From positions 38,617-102,616 of the forward strand of contig NZ_LMGI01000003.1 of the NCBI RefSeq assembly GCF_001427105.1: a DNA stretch of 64,000 nt, given 5' to 3'. This DNA comes from Sphingopyxis sp. Root154. GTDB lineage: Bacteria > Pseudomonadota > Alphaproteobacteria > Sphingomonadales > Sphingomonadaceae. Each line of letters begins with the position of its first letter. The stretch's first letter is position 1. Of the stretch, positions 36,957-46,700 are shown one piece after another. The translations under genes were made by a program, and so were the position numbers. The notes under the pieces were generated by a model that saw only the letters and a list, made by a program, of their open reading frames with translations, searched no databases and was not told where the DNA came from.

Positions 36957-39900
36957 GACCGGGTTCCTCATGATGTCCTTTTTCGGCAGGGGCGGGCGGC
37001 CGCTTGCGGCTGATCCACTTGCGTACCGATAGATAGAAGAGCGGGATGAAGAAGATGCCCAGCAAGGTTGCCGCGATCATTCCGCCCATCACGCCCGATC
37101 CGACCGCGATGCGGCTGGCGGCGCCGGCACCGCTTGCGATGACGAGCGGCACCATGCCCAGGATGAAGGCCAGGCTGGTCATGATGATCGGCCGCAGACG
37201 CAGCTTCACCGCTTCCATCACCGCGTCGAGCGTCGACTTGCCCTCGGCTTCCTGCTCGATGGCGAACTCCACGATAAGGATCGCATTCTTCGCCGCGAGC
37301 CCAATGATCGTGATCAGGCCGACGTTGAAATAAATGTCGGCCGACAGTCCGCGTAGCATCGAAAAGAGCACCGCGCCGAGCACGCCGAGCGGCACGACTA
37401 GCAGCACCGCGACGGGCACTGACCAGCTTTCGTAAAGCGCCGCGAGCAGCAGGAAGACGACGACGAGCGACAGGCCGAGCAGCATGCCGATCTGGCCCGC
37501 CGATTGCTTCTCTTCATAGGAGATACCCGTCCATTCGAAGGAGAAGCCGGCGGGCAGCGTCTGCGCCAGCCGCTCCATCTCGGCCATCGCCTCGCCGGTC
37601 GACTGGCCGGGCGCGGGCTCGCCCGAAATCGTCATCGCGGGATAGCCGTTATAGCGCTGGAGCTGCGGGGCTTCGGCCGACCATTCAGCGGTGCTGAACG
37701 ATCCGAAAGGTACCATGTTCCCCGCCGCGCTGCGCACGCGCAGGTCGAGTACGTCCTGCGGGGTCATGCGGCTCGCGGCGTCGGCCTGCAGCAGAACGCG
37801 CAGCACGCGGCCTTCGCGGGTGAAGTCGTTGGCGTAGGCGCTACCAAAGCTGATCGCGAGCGTCGCATTGACGTCGCCGATCGACAGCCCAAGCGCGCGC
37901 GCCTGGATGCGGTCGATGTCGACCTTCAGCACCGGCGCATCTTCCTGACCCTCCGGGCGGACGTTGGCAAGAAGCTTGCTCTGCATCGCGCCACCCAGCA
38001 TCTGGTTGCGCGCGCCGATCAGCGCGTCGCGCCCGTTGCCGCCGCGGTCCTGCAGCTTGAAGGTGAAGCCGCTCGACGTGCCGAGTTCGGGGATCGACGG
38101 CGGGCTTAGCGAGAAGGCGAAGGCCTCCTTGATGTTCGCATAGGCACCCATCGCCTTGCCCGCGATCGCGTCGGCGCTGTCGCCGTCGCCCTTGCGCTCG
38201 TCCCACGGCTTCAGCGGGGTGAACATGATCGCGTTCGCCTGGCCCTGCCCAAAGAAGCTGAAGCCGTTGACCGACACGATATTGGCGACCTGCGGCTGTT
38301 CGGCGAAGAAGGCCTTCACCTGTTTGGTCGCCTCGTTGGTGCGCTGCGTCGTGGCGCCCGGGGGTGCCTGGATCACGGTGACCAGATAGCCTTGGTCTTC
38401 CTGCGGCAGAAAAGAGCCCGGCAGGCGGGTGAAGAGCAATGCGGTGATCGCGACCATCGCCACGAACACGCCAAGCCAGCGCAGCGGCGTCGCGAGCATC
38501 TTGCCGACGCCGCCCTGATAGCGGTCGGTCGTGCTTCCGAACCAGCGGTTGAACCCGCCGAAGAACCGGTCGAAGAACGCGCCGATGCGGCCCTTGCGCT
38601 CGGTCTGGTCGTGCGGCTTCAGCAGCGTCGCGCAGAGCGCAGGCGTCAGCGTGAGCGCGAGCAGCGCCGAGAAGGCGATCGAGATCGCGAGCGTCATAGA
38701 GAATTGGCGATAAATGCCGCCGGTCGACCCGGGGAAGAACGCCATCGGGATGAACACCGCGATCAGCACCAGCGTGATGCCGACGATCGCCGAGGTGATC
38801 TGGCTCATCGCCTTCACCGTCGCATCATAGGGCGACAGATGCTCCTCGTTCATGATGCGCTCGACATTCTCGATCACGACGATCGCGTCGTCGACAAGGA
38901 TGCCGATCGCCAGCACCATGCCGAACAGCGTCAGCACGTTGATCGAAAAGCCGAACATCCACAGGCCAAGGCATGCGCCCGCGAGCGCGATTGGAACGAC
39001 GACGGTGGGGATGACGGTCGCGCGCCAGTTCTGGAGGAACAGGAACATGACGAGGAAGACGAGCAGCATCGCCTCGCCCAGCGTCTTCACCACCTCTTCG
39101 ATCGACAGGCTGATGAAGGGCGTGGTGTCGTACGGGATCGACCAGGTCACGTCGGGCGGGAAGCCCTTCGACAGCGCGTCCATTCGCTCGCGGATGCCTG
39201 TCGCCGTCGACAGCGCATTGGCACCGGGGGTCAGCTGGACCGCCAGACCCGCCATCGGCTTGCCGTTGAGTTCGGACGAGAAGAGATAGCTCGCCGCGCC
39301 CAGCTCGACGCGACCGACGTCGCCCAGCGTGACCGCCGACCCGTCGGGGTTCGCGCGTAGGATGATGCTCTCGAACTGCTCGGGCTTGGTAAAGCGGCCC
39401 TGCGTCGTGATGACGGCGTTGAGCTGCGCGCCCTTGGCGAGCGGCTGGTCGCCGAGCTGGCCACCCGGCGTCTGGCTGTTCTGTTCCTGCACCGCGCCGA
39501 GCGCCTCCGCCGGCGACAGATTGTGCGACGCCAGCTTTTGCGGGTCGAGCCAGATGCGCATCGCATATTCGGGCGCGAAGGCCTGGACGTTGCCGACGCC
39601 GTTCACGCGGCGCAGCTCGTCGAGCACGCGCGTGTTGGCGAAGTTGTTGATCTCCATCGGGTCGGTGTTGCCGCTCTTTGACGTGATCGCGACGATCAGC
39701 AGGAAGCCCGAATTGGCCTCGGTGACCGAAATGCCCTGACGGCGCACATCCTCGGGCAGGCGCTGCTCGACGCGGCGCAGGCGGTTCTGCACCTCCATCT
39801 GCGCATTATCGATGTCGGTCCCCGCCTCGAAGGTCAGGTTGATCGATGCGGTGCCGTTCGATTCGCTGGTCGAGGCCATGTAGAGGAAGCCCTCGACCCC

Positions 39901-40113
39901 GTTCAGTTCCTGCTCGATGACCTGCGTGACATTCTGCTCGAGCGTCTTAGCGTCGGCTCCCGGATAGGTGACGCCGATCGTCAGCGATGGTGGCGCGACC
40001 GTCGGATATTGCTCTACGGGAAGCCCGCGCAGGGCGATGATGCCCGACAGCAGGATACCGATGGCGATGACCCAGGAAAAGATGGGCCGGTCGATGAAAA
40101 AGCGGGGGGTCAT
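36949..40113 (-). CDS. RND multidrug efflux transporter (HAE1/AcrB family)
   Basis: 1054 residues, full length. Twelve membrane helices, two large periplasmic loops, and the proton-relay Asp pair in ILVDDAIVVIENVERIM (helix 4). The N-terminus MTPRFFIDRPIFSWVIAIGILLSG and the motif GFFIPLFY-like C-end are typical of AcrB, MexF and BepE. It pumps drugs and other amphiphiles out using the proton gradient. Order on the transcript is membrane-fusion protein, pump, channel. Confidence 0.95.
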   Translation of the reverse strand: MTPRFFIDRPIFSWVIAIGILLSGIIALRGLPVEQYPTVAPPSLTIGVTYPGADAKTLEQNVTQVIEQELNGVEGFLYMASTSESNGTASINLTFEAGTDIDNAQMEVQNRLRRVEQRLPEDVRRQGISVTEANSGFLLIVAITSKSGNTDPMEINNFANTRVLDELRRVNGVGNVQAFAPEYAMRIWLDPQKLASHNLSPAEALGAVQEQNSQTPGGQLGDQPLAKGAQLNAVITTQGRFTKPEQFESIILRANPDGSAVTLGDVGRVELGAASYLFSSELNGKPMAGLAVQLTPGANALSTATGIRERMDALSKGFPPDVTWSIPYDTTPFISLSIEEVVKTLGEAMLLVFLVMFLFLQNWRATVIPTVVVPIALAGACLGLWMFGFSINVLTLFGMVLAIGILVDDAIVVIENVERIMNEEHLSPYDATVKAMSQITSAIVGITLVLIAVFIPMAFFPGSTGGIYRQFSMTLAISIAFSALLALTLTPALCATLLKPHDQTERKGRIGAFFDRFFGGFNRWFGSTTDRYQGGVGKMLATPLRWLGVFVAMVAITALLFTRLPGSFLPQEDQGYLVTVIQAPPGATTQRTNEATKQVKAFFAEQPQVANIVSVNGFSFFGQGQANAIMFTPLKPWDERKGDGDSADAIAGKAMGAYANIKEAFAFSLSPPSIPELGTSSGFTFKLQDRGGNGRDALIGARNQMLGGAMQSKLLANVRPEGQEDAPVLKVDIDRIQARALGLSIGDVNATLAISFGSAYANDFTREGRVLRVLLQADAASRMTPQDVLDLRVRSAAGNMVPFGSFSTAEWSAEAPQLQRYNGYPAMTISGEPAPGQSTGEAMAEMERLAQTLPAGFSFEWTGISYEEKQSAGQIGMLLGLSLVVVFLLLAALYESWSVPVAVLLVVPLGVLGAVLFSMLRGLSADIYFNVGLITIIGLAAKNAILIVEFAIEQEAEGKSTLDAVMEAVKLRLRPIIMTSLAFILGMVPLVIASGAGAASRIAVGSGVMGGMIAATLLGIFFIPLFYLSVRKWISRKRPPAPAEKGHHEEPGHA

Positions 40114-40119
40114 GTCAGA

Positions 40120-41274
40120 TCAACGCTTTGCCGCGGGGGTCGAGGCCGTTCCCTTGGGCTGCGCAACGCGCACCGGCTGCCCTGGCTGCACCTTCTGCAG
40201 CCCGTCGACGATCACCCGGTCGCCGGGTTTCAGCCCGTCGAGGATCGCCCACTGGCCCGCGACCATCGTGCCGAGCTTCACCGGGCGCGGTGTCGCGATA
40301 TTCTTGGCGTCGAGCACCATCACGCTCGCGGTATCGGCCGCCAGCTTGACCGCGCGCTGCGGGATCAGCATGCCGTCGGCGCGGTTGCCCGCAAAGATGC
40401 GCGCGCGCACGAACTGGCCGGGCAGTAACGCCGAATTTGGGTTCGGGAACTCGGCGCGCAGCGCGGCCGTGCCCGTCGCCTCGTCGATCGACAGGTCGAG
40501 GAAGTCGAGGTGGCCGACGACCGGAAAGGCGGTGCCGTCCTCGAGGATCAGCTGGACTTCGACGCGCTCGAGTTGCGGCACGCTGACCTTGCCCGATCCC
40601 ATCTCGCGGCGCGTCGCGAGCAGATCCGAACTCGACTGCCCGAAATTGACATAGACACGGTCGATCTGTTCGATCGTCGTCAGGAGCGTGCCCTGGCCGG
40701 CGCTGACGAGCGCGCCCTCGGTCACTTCGGCGCGCCGCGCGCGGCCCGAAATCGGGGCGGTGACCATCGAATAGCCAAGATTGAGGCGTGCCGATTCCAG
40801 ATTGGCCTGCGCCTGCTGTACATCGGCCTCGGCAGTGCGCTGCGCGGCGACGGCGGCGTCATATTCCTGCTTGCCGATCGCCTGGTCGGCGAGCAGCGGT
40901 TGGTAGCGGCCCACGACCTGCCGCGCATTGGCGGCGGTCGCCTGCGCACGGGCGAGCTGCGCGCGCGCCGCGTTGGCTGTGGCGGTCAGCTGGCGCGGAT
41001 CGATGCGGAACAGGGCCGCCCCGGCGCGCACGAAGCTGCCTTCGTTGAACAGGCGCCGTTCGACGATGCCGTCGACGCGCGCGCGCACTTCGGACGTGCG
41101 GTACGCCTGGACACGGCCGGGCAACTCGATGACGTTCGGCACCGCTTGGGTACGGATCGTCACGATATTGACTTCGGGCGGCGGCGGTGCCGGCGGCGCT
41201 TCGGAGGAGCAGGAGGCCAGCAAAAGCGCCAGCGCAGCGCCGGCGGCGCTTGCAAGAGGACGTACGCGACTCAT
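40120..41274 (-). CDS. RND efflux periplasmic adaptor (membrane-fusion lipoprotein)
   Basis: 384 residues with lipobox LASC (Cys22) in the signal. The lipoyl/biotinyl-like domain begins VIELPGRVQAYRTSEVRARVDGIVERRLFNEGSFVRAG, followed by an alpha-hairpin (about 95-165), beta-barrel and membrane-proximal domains (VQPGQPVRV). First gene of the efflux operon, 6 nt before the pump. Divergent from the TetR at 41386, with a palindromic operator between them. Confidence 0.93.
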   Translation of the reverse strand: MSRVRPLASAAGAALALLLASCSSEAPPAPPPPEVNIVTIRTQAVPNVIELPGRVQAYRTSEVRARVDGIVERRLFNEGSFVRAGAALFRIDPRQLTATANAARAQLARAQATAANARQVVGRYQPLLADQAIGKQEYDAAVAAQRTAEADVQQAQANLESARLNLGYSMVTAPISGRARRAEVTEGALVSAGQGTLLTTIEQIDRVYVNFGQSSSDLLATRREMGSGKVSVPQLERVEVQLILEDGTAFPVVGHLDFLDLSIDEATGTAALRAEFPNPNSALLPGQFVRARIFAGNRADGMLIPQRAVKLAADTASVMVLDAKNIATPRPVKLGTMVAGQWAILDGLKPGDRVIVDGLQKVQPGQPVRVAQPKGTASTPAAKR

Positions 41275-41342
41275 ATGGACCCCTGAAAAAATCGCAGTTG
41301 TGCGGGATTTGTTTATACGCGAAAGCTTGCGTTGAGGCGCCC

Positions 41343-41358
41343 TGTAATATAAATTACA
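41343..41358. promoter_or_regulatory. Perfect palindrome TGTAATATAAATTACA, probable TetR operator
   Basis: Six-base arms TGTAAT and ATTACA around ATAA, in the 111-bp gap between the efflux operon and its divergent TetR gene. A second imperfect palindrome with arms ACGC/GCGT lies at 41317-41332. The position fits a site from which the regulator represses both the pump and itself. Confidence 0.55.
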
Positions 41359-41385
41359 AAAAAGCGCAAGGGAGGGGGATAAAAA

Positions 41386-42021
41386 TTGAGCATCTCGGAA
41401 TCGGCCTTATGTCAAATGGATAGGCTATCACCACGCGAACGGCGGCAGGGCGCGATCCTCGATGCCGCCGAGGCGCTGTTCCTCGAACAGGGGTACGAGC
41501 GCACGAGCCTCGCGGAAATCGTCAGGCGTTCGGGCGGCTCGCTTGCGACGCTCTATGAATTGTTCGGCAACAAGCAGGGGCTGCTTCGCGCGATCGCGAC
41601 GCGCTGGTGCGACGAAGCGATGCTGCGGTCGCTCGACGACGACGCGACGCGGGGGCTGTCGACCGTCGAAATCCTGAAGAGCTATGCGCATCGCCAAAGC
41701 GAGCTGATGGAATCGCCGCACGCCGTTGCCCTGATGCGCATGTTGATATCCGAGAGCCTGCGCGACCACGAATTCGCGATGCAGATTTACCGCGACCTGC
41801 ATGTGCCCGCGCTGGAGGAGCTGATCGAGCTGTTCGCGGAATGGGCGGCGACCGGCAAGGCCGACATCGATCGTCCGGAGGCGGCCGCGCGGCTGTTTTT
41901 CGATATCGTCGTCGGCGATTCCATGCTCAGTACGCTGATGGGGATCGAGGACGAATGGCTCGACCCGGAAGAAATCGACTGGCGGCTCCAGCCTTTCCTC
42001 TCCCATTTCAATATCCGCTAG
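41386..42021 (+). CDS. TetR-family regulator of the efflux operon (AcrR/AefR-like)
   Basis: 211 residues from TTG 41386, which has a strong ribosome site (GGAGGGGG at 41371-41378); ATG 41416 is a shorter alternative. The HTH is RQGAILDAAEALFLEQGYERTSLAEIVRRSGGSLATLYELFGNKQGLLRAI, and the C-terminal part (ADIDRPEAAARLFFDIVVGD) resembles the AefR-like ligand domain. Divergent from the RND adaptor gene, it most likely represses the pump until a substrate binds. Confidence 0.88.
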   Translation: MSISESALCQMDRLSPRERRQGAILDAAEALFLEQGYERTSLAEIVRRSGGSLATLYELFGNKQGLLRAIATRWCDEAMLRSLDDDATRGLSTVEILKSYAHRQSELMESPHAVALMRMLISESLRDHEFAMQIYRDLHVPALEELIELFAEWAATGKADIDRPEAAARLFFDIVVGDSMLSTLMGIEDEWLDPEEIDWRLQPFLSHFNIR

Positions 42022-42106
42022 CGCGGCTCTGCCGGCTGCCGCGACCTGTTGACATGATTGTCAATAACTGAAAGCTTGGCATCTCCTGTTTCGGGAGCAT
42101 CGCGCC

Positions 42107-43423
42107 TTGGCCAGTACTGCCTTGCCTTCGGCCGTCCACGCCGACGAAACCCCGGCATTGCGGCCGCGGACGGTCGTCGCCTATGCTGCGACGGCAGGAC
42201 CGACGGTGATCCTCGGTCTGCCGTTCAGCGTTTACCTGCCGCCCTATATCGCCGAGGGCGGCATCATTTCGGTGGCGCTGGTCGGGCTGCTCTTCTCGCT
42301 CACGACGATATGGGACGGCGTCGTCGATCCGCTGATCGGTACGATGGTCGACCGCGTGCGCACCGGGCTCGGCGCGCACCGGCGCTGGATGATGCTCGCG
42401 ATCATACCCCTGGCGCTGCTGCTGCTCGCCCTGGTGACCGTCGGCGACCGGCTGCCCTTCGCGGCGCTCTTCGTGATGATGATCTTCTTTTATTCGAGCT
42501 ACAGCCTCTATGAGGTTGCGCAGCTATCGTGGGGGTCTGCACTCGTGCGCTCGCCGGCCGACAGCGCGCTTCTCTATGGGATGCGCGACTGGTTCGCGAA
42601 GATCGCGCTGATCCTCGCTTTTGCCGCCCCCGCGGCGGCGCAGCTCCTGATTCCGGGGATCAGCCTGCAGGGGCGGATCATGGCCTATGCCAGCCTTTTC
42701 CTGCTGATGGTCCCGATCGCACTCTTCGCAATCCGCCGCGTCCCGCCGCGCGCGGTCGTGGCCGAACCCGGCATCGGCTGGCGGCACGAGATCCGCGCCT
42801 CGCTGTCTTTCCCGCCGCTGATGCTGCTGCTGGGCGTGCAGTTCCTCAACAGCTTCGCCTTCGGATCGCTGACCTCGCTCTTCGTCTTCTTCGCCGCCGC
42901 GGTGCTCGATCTCGACGCGCAGAGCGCGGTGCTGCTCTTCGCCAGCTTCATTGGCGGGGCTTTCGCGTCGCCCGTCTGGACCTTCCTCGCACGCCGTTTC
43001 GGCAAGCCGCCGATGATGATCGCAATGGGACTCCTGATTTCCAGCCTGCTCGTTGCGACCTTGTTCCGGCAGCCGCAGGGTCTGGGGCAGGCGGTGGGTT
43101 TCTCGCTGATGCTCGGGACGGGGTTCGTGGGATTGCTCTTCACTTATTCGATGCTCGCCGACCTGATCCCGCAGGACGCCCGCCGCTGCGGCCGCAATCG
43201 GTCGGCCTTTCTCTTCGCGCTATTGAACCTGATGCAGAAGTTCGGCGTCGCCGCCGCGATCGCGGTCAGCTATCTTCTGCTCGACCTTGTCGGTTTCGAC
43301 CCGCGGAACGGCGGGGCGGCCGCCCGCGAACTGCACCTGCTGTTCGCACTCCAGCCGACGGTCAGCTGGATTGTCATGGCCGGGCTGCTGCTCTGGATGC
43401 AGCGCGCGCTTGCCCGCCTTTGA
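42107..43423 (+). CDS. MFS transporter, GPH-type (sugar/cation symporter-like)
   Basis: 438 residues from TTG 42107; no ATG lies nearby in frame, so a short N-terminal tail is uncertain. Twelve helices. The GPH-like signature is seen in TIWDGVVDPLIGTMVDRVRTGLGAHRRWMM (helices 2-3), where Asp and Arg are conserved, and in PQDARRCGRNRSAFLF. GPH carriers import glycosides or other solutes with Na+ or H+. No sugar genes surround it, so the substrate is open. Confidence 0.85.
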   Translation: MASTALPSAVHADETPALRPRTVVAYAATAGPTVILGLPFSVYLPPYIAEGGIISVALVGLLFSLTTIWDGVVDPLIGTMVDRVRTGLGAHRRWMMLAIIPLALLLLALVTVGDRLPFAALFVMMIFFYSSYSLYEVAQLSWGSALVRSPADSALLYGMRDWFAKIALILAFAAPAAAQLLIPGISLQGRIMAYASLFLLMVPIALFAIRRVPPRAVVAEPGIGWRHEIRASLSFPPLMLLLGVQFLNSFAFGSLTSLFVFFAAAVLDLDAQSAVLLFASFIGGAFASPVWTFLARRFGKPPMMIAMGLLISSLLVATLFRQPQGLGQAVGFSLMLGTGFVGLLFTYSMLADLIPQDARRCGRNRSAFLFALLNLMQKFGVAAAIAVSYLLLDLVGFDPRNGGAAARELHLLFALQPTVSWIVMAGLLLWMQRALARL

Positions 43424-43608
43424 CTTGCAATCGCCGCATCGCGCAAGTAAAGGCCGCTTTCATTCGGACAGATGCGCCGTTTTCCTTCCGCCTTTCGCCG
43501 ATTTGCTCGGGGAGGGTGGGCGGACTATTGCCCCAAGCGCGCTTGACGCGTGGGGGGCGGCAACCCATCTGGCCCGGATCATTGACGCAAAAAGACAGGA
43601 CGATCGAC

Positions 43609-43806
43609 ATGGCGAAGACCAGCCCGGCTGAGTTCATCAATCAGGTACGCGCCGAAGCCCGCAAGATCGTGTGGCCCACCAGCCGCGAAACGGTACAGAC
43701 GACGATCATGGTGATCATCATGACGACGATCCTTTCGCTGTTCTTTTTCGGCGTCGACACGGTTTTCAACGCGATCGTCAGCTGGCTGACGTCGCTCGCG
43801 CGCTAA
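43609..43806 (+). CDS. secE: Preprotein translocase subunit SecE
   Basis: 65 residues from ATG 43609. The motif FINQVRAEARKIVWPTSRETVQTTIMVIIMTTI is the SecE signature, with one C-terminal membrane helix. It completes the SecYEG channel. It is followed after 34 nt by nusG, the usual pairing. No tRNA-Trp precedes it; a weak TTGACG-N17-CATCTG promoter candidate is at 43543-43571. Confidence 0.96.
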   Translation: MAKTSPAEFINQVRAEARKIVWPTSRETVQTTIMVIIMTTILSLFFFGVDTVFNAIVSWLTSLAR

Positions 43807-43840
43807 CGCCCGCGGTTACAGGGACAGGATACGGATACAC

Positions 43841-44377
43841 ATGGCGCGCTGGTACATCATTCACGCCTATTCGGGTTTCGAGAACAAGGTTCGCGATTCG
43901 GTGCTTTCGGAAGCCGAACGCATGGGCCTGACCGATTTCGTCGAAGCGGTCGAAGTGCCGGTCGAAACCGTCACCGAGGTGAAGCGCGGCAAGAAGGTTC
44001 AGGCCGAACGCAAGTTCTTCCCGGGCTACGTCCTCGCCAAGCTGACGATGACCGACGATGTCTATCACCTCGTCAAGAACACGCCGAAGGTCACCGGCTT
44101 CCTCGGCTCGATGGGCAAGCCGCAGGCGATCAGCGAAGCCGAAGCCGCGCGCATCCTGAACAGCAAGGAAGAGGCCGCGGCCCGTCCGAAGCAGGAAATC
44201 CGCGTCGACTACGAAATCGGCGATCAGGTCAAGGTGCTCGACGGTCCCTTCGCCAGCTTCAACGGGCTGGTCGAGGAACTCGATTTCGAAAAGGCGCGCG
44301 TCAAGGTGTCGGTCTCGATCTTCGGTCGCGCCACCCCGGTCGAACTCGACTTCGAACAGGTCGAACGCTTCAAATAA
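43841..44377 (+). CDS. nusG: Transcription termination/antitermination protein NusG
   Basis: 178 residues: NGN domain from MARWYIIHAYSGFENKVRDSV and KOW domain at the C-terminus (IGDQVKVLDGPFASFNGLVEELDFEKARVKVSVSIFGR). It binds RNA polymerase to suppress pausing and to link with Rho or ribosomal protein S10. Normally it precedes rplK directly; here tesB intervenes. Confidence 0.97.
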   Translation: MARWYIIHAYSGFENKVRDSVLSEAERMGLTDFVEAVEVPVETVTEVKRGKKVQAERKFFPGYVLAKLTMTDDVYHLVKNTPKVTGFLGSMGKPQAISEAEAARILNSKEEAAARPKQEIRVDYEIGDQVKVLDGPFASFNGLVEELDFEKARVKVSVSIFGRATPVELDFEQVERFK

Positions 44378-44418
44378 CATCGCGGCGCGCCTTTGACGGC
44401 GCGCGCGAAATCCGCTGA

Positions 44419-45357
44419 ATGGAACGCGCCATGAGCCTCACTCCCGAAGAGATGCAGGCTCGCGCCGACCATGCGCGCGAAATCTACGCCAGCGTCGATC
44501 GCGAACGGCTCGTCCGGCATATCGTCCACCTCTTCGATCTCGAAGCGGCGGACGAGCCCGACGAATTCACTTACCCCGCCTTCACCAAGCCGCGCCGCCA
44601 GCGCATTTTCGGCGGACAGGTGATCGCGCAGGCGATGGTCGCCGCGGCGCGCACCGTCGATCCGGGCAAATCCGTCCATTCGCTCCACGCCTATTTCCTG
44701 CGCGGCGGCGATGAAGCGAAACCGCTCCATTTCCGCGTCCACCGCGACTTCGACGGGCGCAGCTTTGCCAACCGCCGCGTCGTCGTGCGCCAGGACGGCA
44801 AGGTGATCTTCAACCTCACCGCATCGTTCCAGGCGCCTGAGAAGGGGCTTTCGCACCAGATCCCGATGACGGGCATATTGCCGCCCGAGGAATGCTGGGA
44901 CTTCGCCGATTTTATCGCGGTCGATCCCAAGATCAGCGACCGGCGCATCGAGCATATGGCGCGCATGCACCCGTTCGAGGTCCGCGCCTTCCGCCCGCCG
45001 CCGTCCGAAAAGGCGACGATGCAATATGAATGGTTCCGCATTTCGTCGCCCGTCGGCGACGATCCGCTGATCCACCGCGCGCTGCTCGCCTATGCCTCCG
45101 ACATGGGGCTGCTTTCGACGACGTTGATGCCGCACGCGATGACGTGGGACACGCCCGGCCTGTTTTCGACCAGCCTCGACCATGCGATGTGGTTCCATGA
45201 CGAGATTCGCGTCGACGAATGGTTCGTCTATGTCATGGACAGCGACTGGAGCGGCGGCGGGCGCGGGATCAACCGCGGGCGCATCTATCGCCGCGACGGC
45301 ACACTGATCGCCTCGGCGGTGCAGGAAGGACTGATCCGCTACGATCCCTCGGCATAA
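44419..45357 (+). CDS. tesB: Acyl-CoA thioesterase II (TesB)
   Basis: 312 residues: double hot-dog fold. The first half has RQRIFGGQVIAQAMVAAARTV, and the second half has YASDMGLLSTTLMPHAM with the active-site Asp and SLDHAMWFH, the TesB signature. It hydrolyses acyl-CoA to fatty acid and CoA in the cytoplasm. It sits between nusG and rplK, breaking the usual ribosomal order. ATG 44419 is used; ATG 44431 is possible. Confidence 0.93.
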   Translation: MERAMSLTPEEMQARADHAREIYASVDRERLVRHIVHLFDLEAADEPDEFTYPAFTKPRRQRIFGGQVIAQAMVAAARTVDPGKSVHSLHAYFLRGGDEAKPLHFRVHRDFDGRSFANRRVVVRQDGKVIFNLTASFQAPEKGLSHQIPMTGILPPEECWDFADFIAVDPKISDRRIEHMARMHPFEVRAFRPPPSEKATMQYEWFRISSPVGDDPLIHRALLAYASDMGLLSTTLMPHAMTWDTPGLFSTSLDHAMWFHDEIRVDEWFVYVMDSDWSGGGRGINRGRIYRRDGTLIASAVQEGLIRYDPSA

Positions 45358-45512
45358 GGCTTGTTTTCTGCGGCGTTTGCGCTTATGCGCGCCGCTTCGC
45401 GTCAGATAAGGGCGTGATTCCGCGCGGGAGGAAGGGGTGATGCCCTTCTGTTCGACCGCTAATTTTGAGGTTTGCCCTTAGTGGCGGACCGACAGAAAGA
45501 CAGGAGGCCATC

Positions 45513-45944
45513 ATGGCTAAGAAGATTAGCGGCTACATCAAGCTGCAGGTGCCCGCCGGCACCGCCAACCCGTCGCCGCCGCTTGGGCCGGCGCTCGGTC
45601 AGCGCGGCGTCAACATCATGGAATTCTGCAAGGCGTTCAACGCCGCAACCGATTCCCTGGAAAAAGGCACCCCGACCCCGACGATCATCACCGTCTTTGC
45701 CGACAAGAGCTTTTCGTTCGTGACGAAGACGCCGCCGGCAACCTATCTGATCAAGAAGGCCGCGAACCTGAAGGCGGGTTCGAAGGAGCCGGGCAAGATC
45801 AGCGGTGGCAAGATCGCGCGCTCGAAGCTCGCCGAAATTGCTGAGATCAAGATGAAGGATCTCAACGCGAACGACATCGAACAAGCGACGAAGATCATCG
45901 AGGGCAGCGCGCGCTCGATGGGCCTCGAAGTGACGGAGGGCTGA
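45513..45944 (+). CDS. rplK: 50S ribosomal protein L11
   Basis: 143 residues from ATG 45513, preceded by AGGAGG. Signature [35 protein letters not shown]. It binds 23S rRNA in the GTPase-associated centre. Followed after 4 nt by rplA. The 155 nt upstream contain no gene. Confidence 0.98.
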   Translation: MAKKISGYIKLQVPAGTANPSPPLGPALGQRGVNIMEFCKAFNAATDSLEKGTPTPTIITVFADKSFSFVTKTPPATYLIKKAANLKAGSKEPGKISGGKIARSKLAEIAEIKMKDLNANDIEQATKIIEGSARSMGLEVTEG

Positions 45945-45948
45945 ACCG

Positions 45949-46647
45949 ATGGCAAAGCTGACCAAGAAGCAGAAAGCCCTCGAGGGCAAGGTTGATGCGC
46001 TGAAGCTGCACACCGTCGACGAAGCGCTGAAGACCGTTCGCGAGCTGGCCTCGGCCAAGTTCGACGAAACGCTCGAAATCGCGATGAATCTGGGTGTCGA
46101 TCCGCGCCACGCCGACCAGATGGTCCGCGGCGTCGTGACGCTGCCCGCCGGAACCGGCAAGGACGTCAAGGTTGCCGTGTTCGCGCGCGGCGACAATGCC
46201 GACAAGGCGCTGGCCGCCGGCGCCGACAAGGTCGGTGCCGAAGACCTGATGGAAGACATGCTCGCGGGTAACCTCGACTATGGCCGCGTCATCGCGACGC
46301 CGGACATGATGGGCATCGTCGGCCGCCTCGGCAAGACGCTGGGTCCGAAGGGCCTGATGCCGAACCCGAAGCTGGGTACCGTGACCCCGAACGTCGCCGA
46401 AGCCGTGAAGGCCGCCAAGGGCGGTCAGATCGAATTCCGCGTCGAAAAGGTCGGCATCATCCACGCCGGTCTGGGCAAGCTGTCGTTCGGCGAGGAAAAG
46501 CTCCGCCAGAACTTCGACGCTTTCGTCGACGCGATCGTCAAGGCCAAGCCGGCCGGCGCGAAGGGCAAGTACGTCCGCAAGATCGCGCTGTCGTCGTCGA
46601 TGGGCCCCGGCGTGAAGGTCGATACGGCCGACGTGACCGGCGCCTGA
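45949..46647 (+). CDS. rplA: 50S ribosomal protein L1
   Basis: 232 residues, full length. It contains the L1 motif [34 protein letters not shown]. It forms the L1 stalk at the E-site and, in many bacteria, represses its own operon's translation. The transcript ends at the terminator 46671-46700. Confidence 0.98.
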   Translation: MAKLTKKQKALEGKVDALKLHTVDEALKTVRELASAKFDETLEIAMNLGVDPRHADQMVRGVVTLPAGTGKDVKVAVFARGDNADKALAAGADKVGAEDLMEDMLAGNLDYGRVIATPDMMGIVGRLGKTLGPKGLMPNPKLGTVTPNVAEAVKAAKGGQIEFRVEKVGIIHAGLGKLSFGEEKLRQNFDAFVDAIVKAKPAGAKGKYVRKIALSSSMGPGVKVDTADVTGA

Positions 46648-46670
46648 TCGAAGCGCACATGATTTAGGGA

Positions 46671-46700
46671 AGGGCCGGAGGAAACTCCGGCCCTTTTCTT
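46671..46700 (+). terminator. Rho-independent terminator after rplA
   Basis: A perfect 10-bp stem AGGGCCGGAG/CTCCGGCCCT with loop GAAA, followed by TTTCTT. It ends the rplK-rplA transcript 23 nt beyond the stop. Confidence 0.9.

Noticed and set aside
43424..43608. tRNA-Trp before secE, as in some bacteria
   Set aside because: No cloverleaf, CCA end or anticodon arm could be read.
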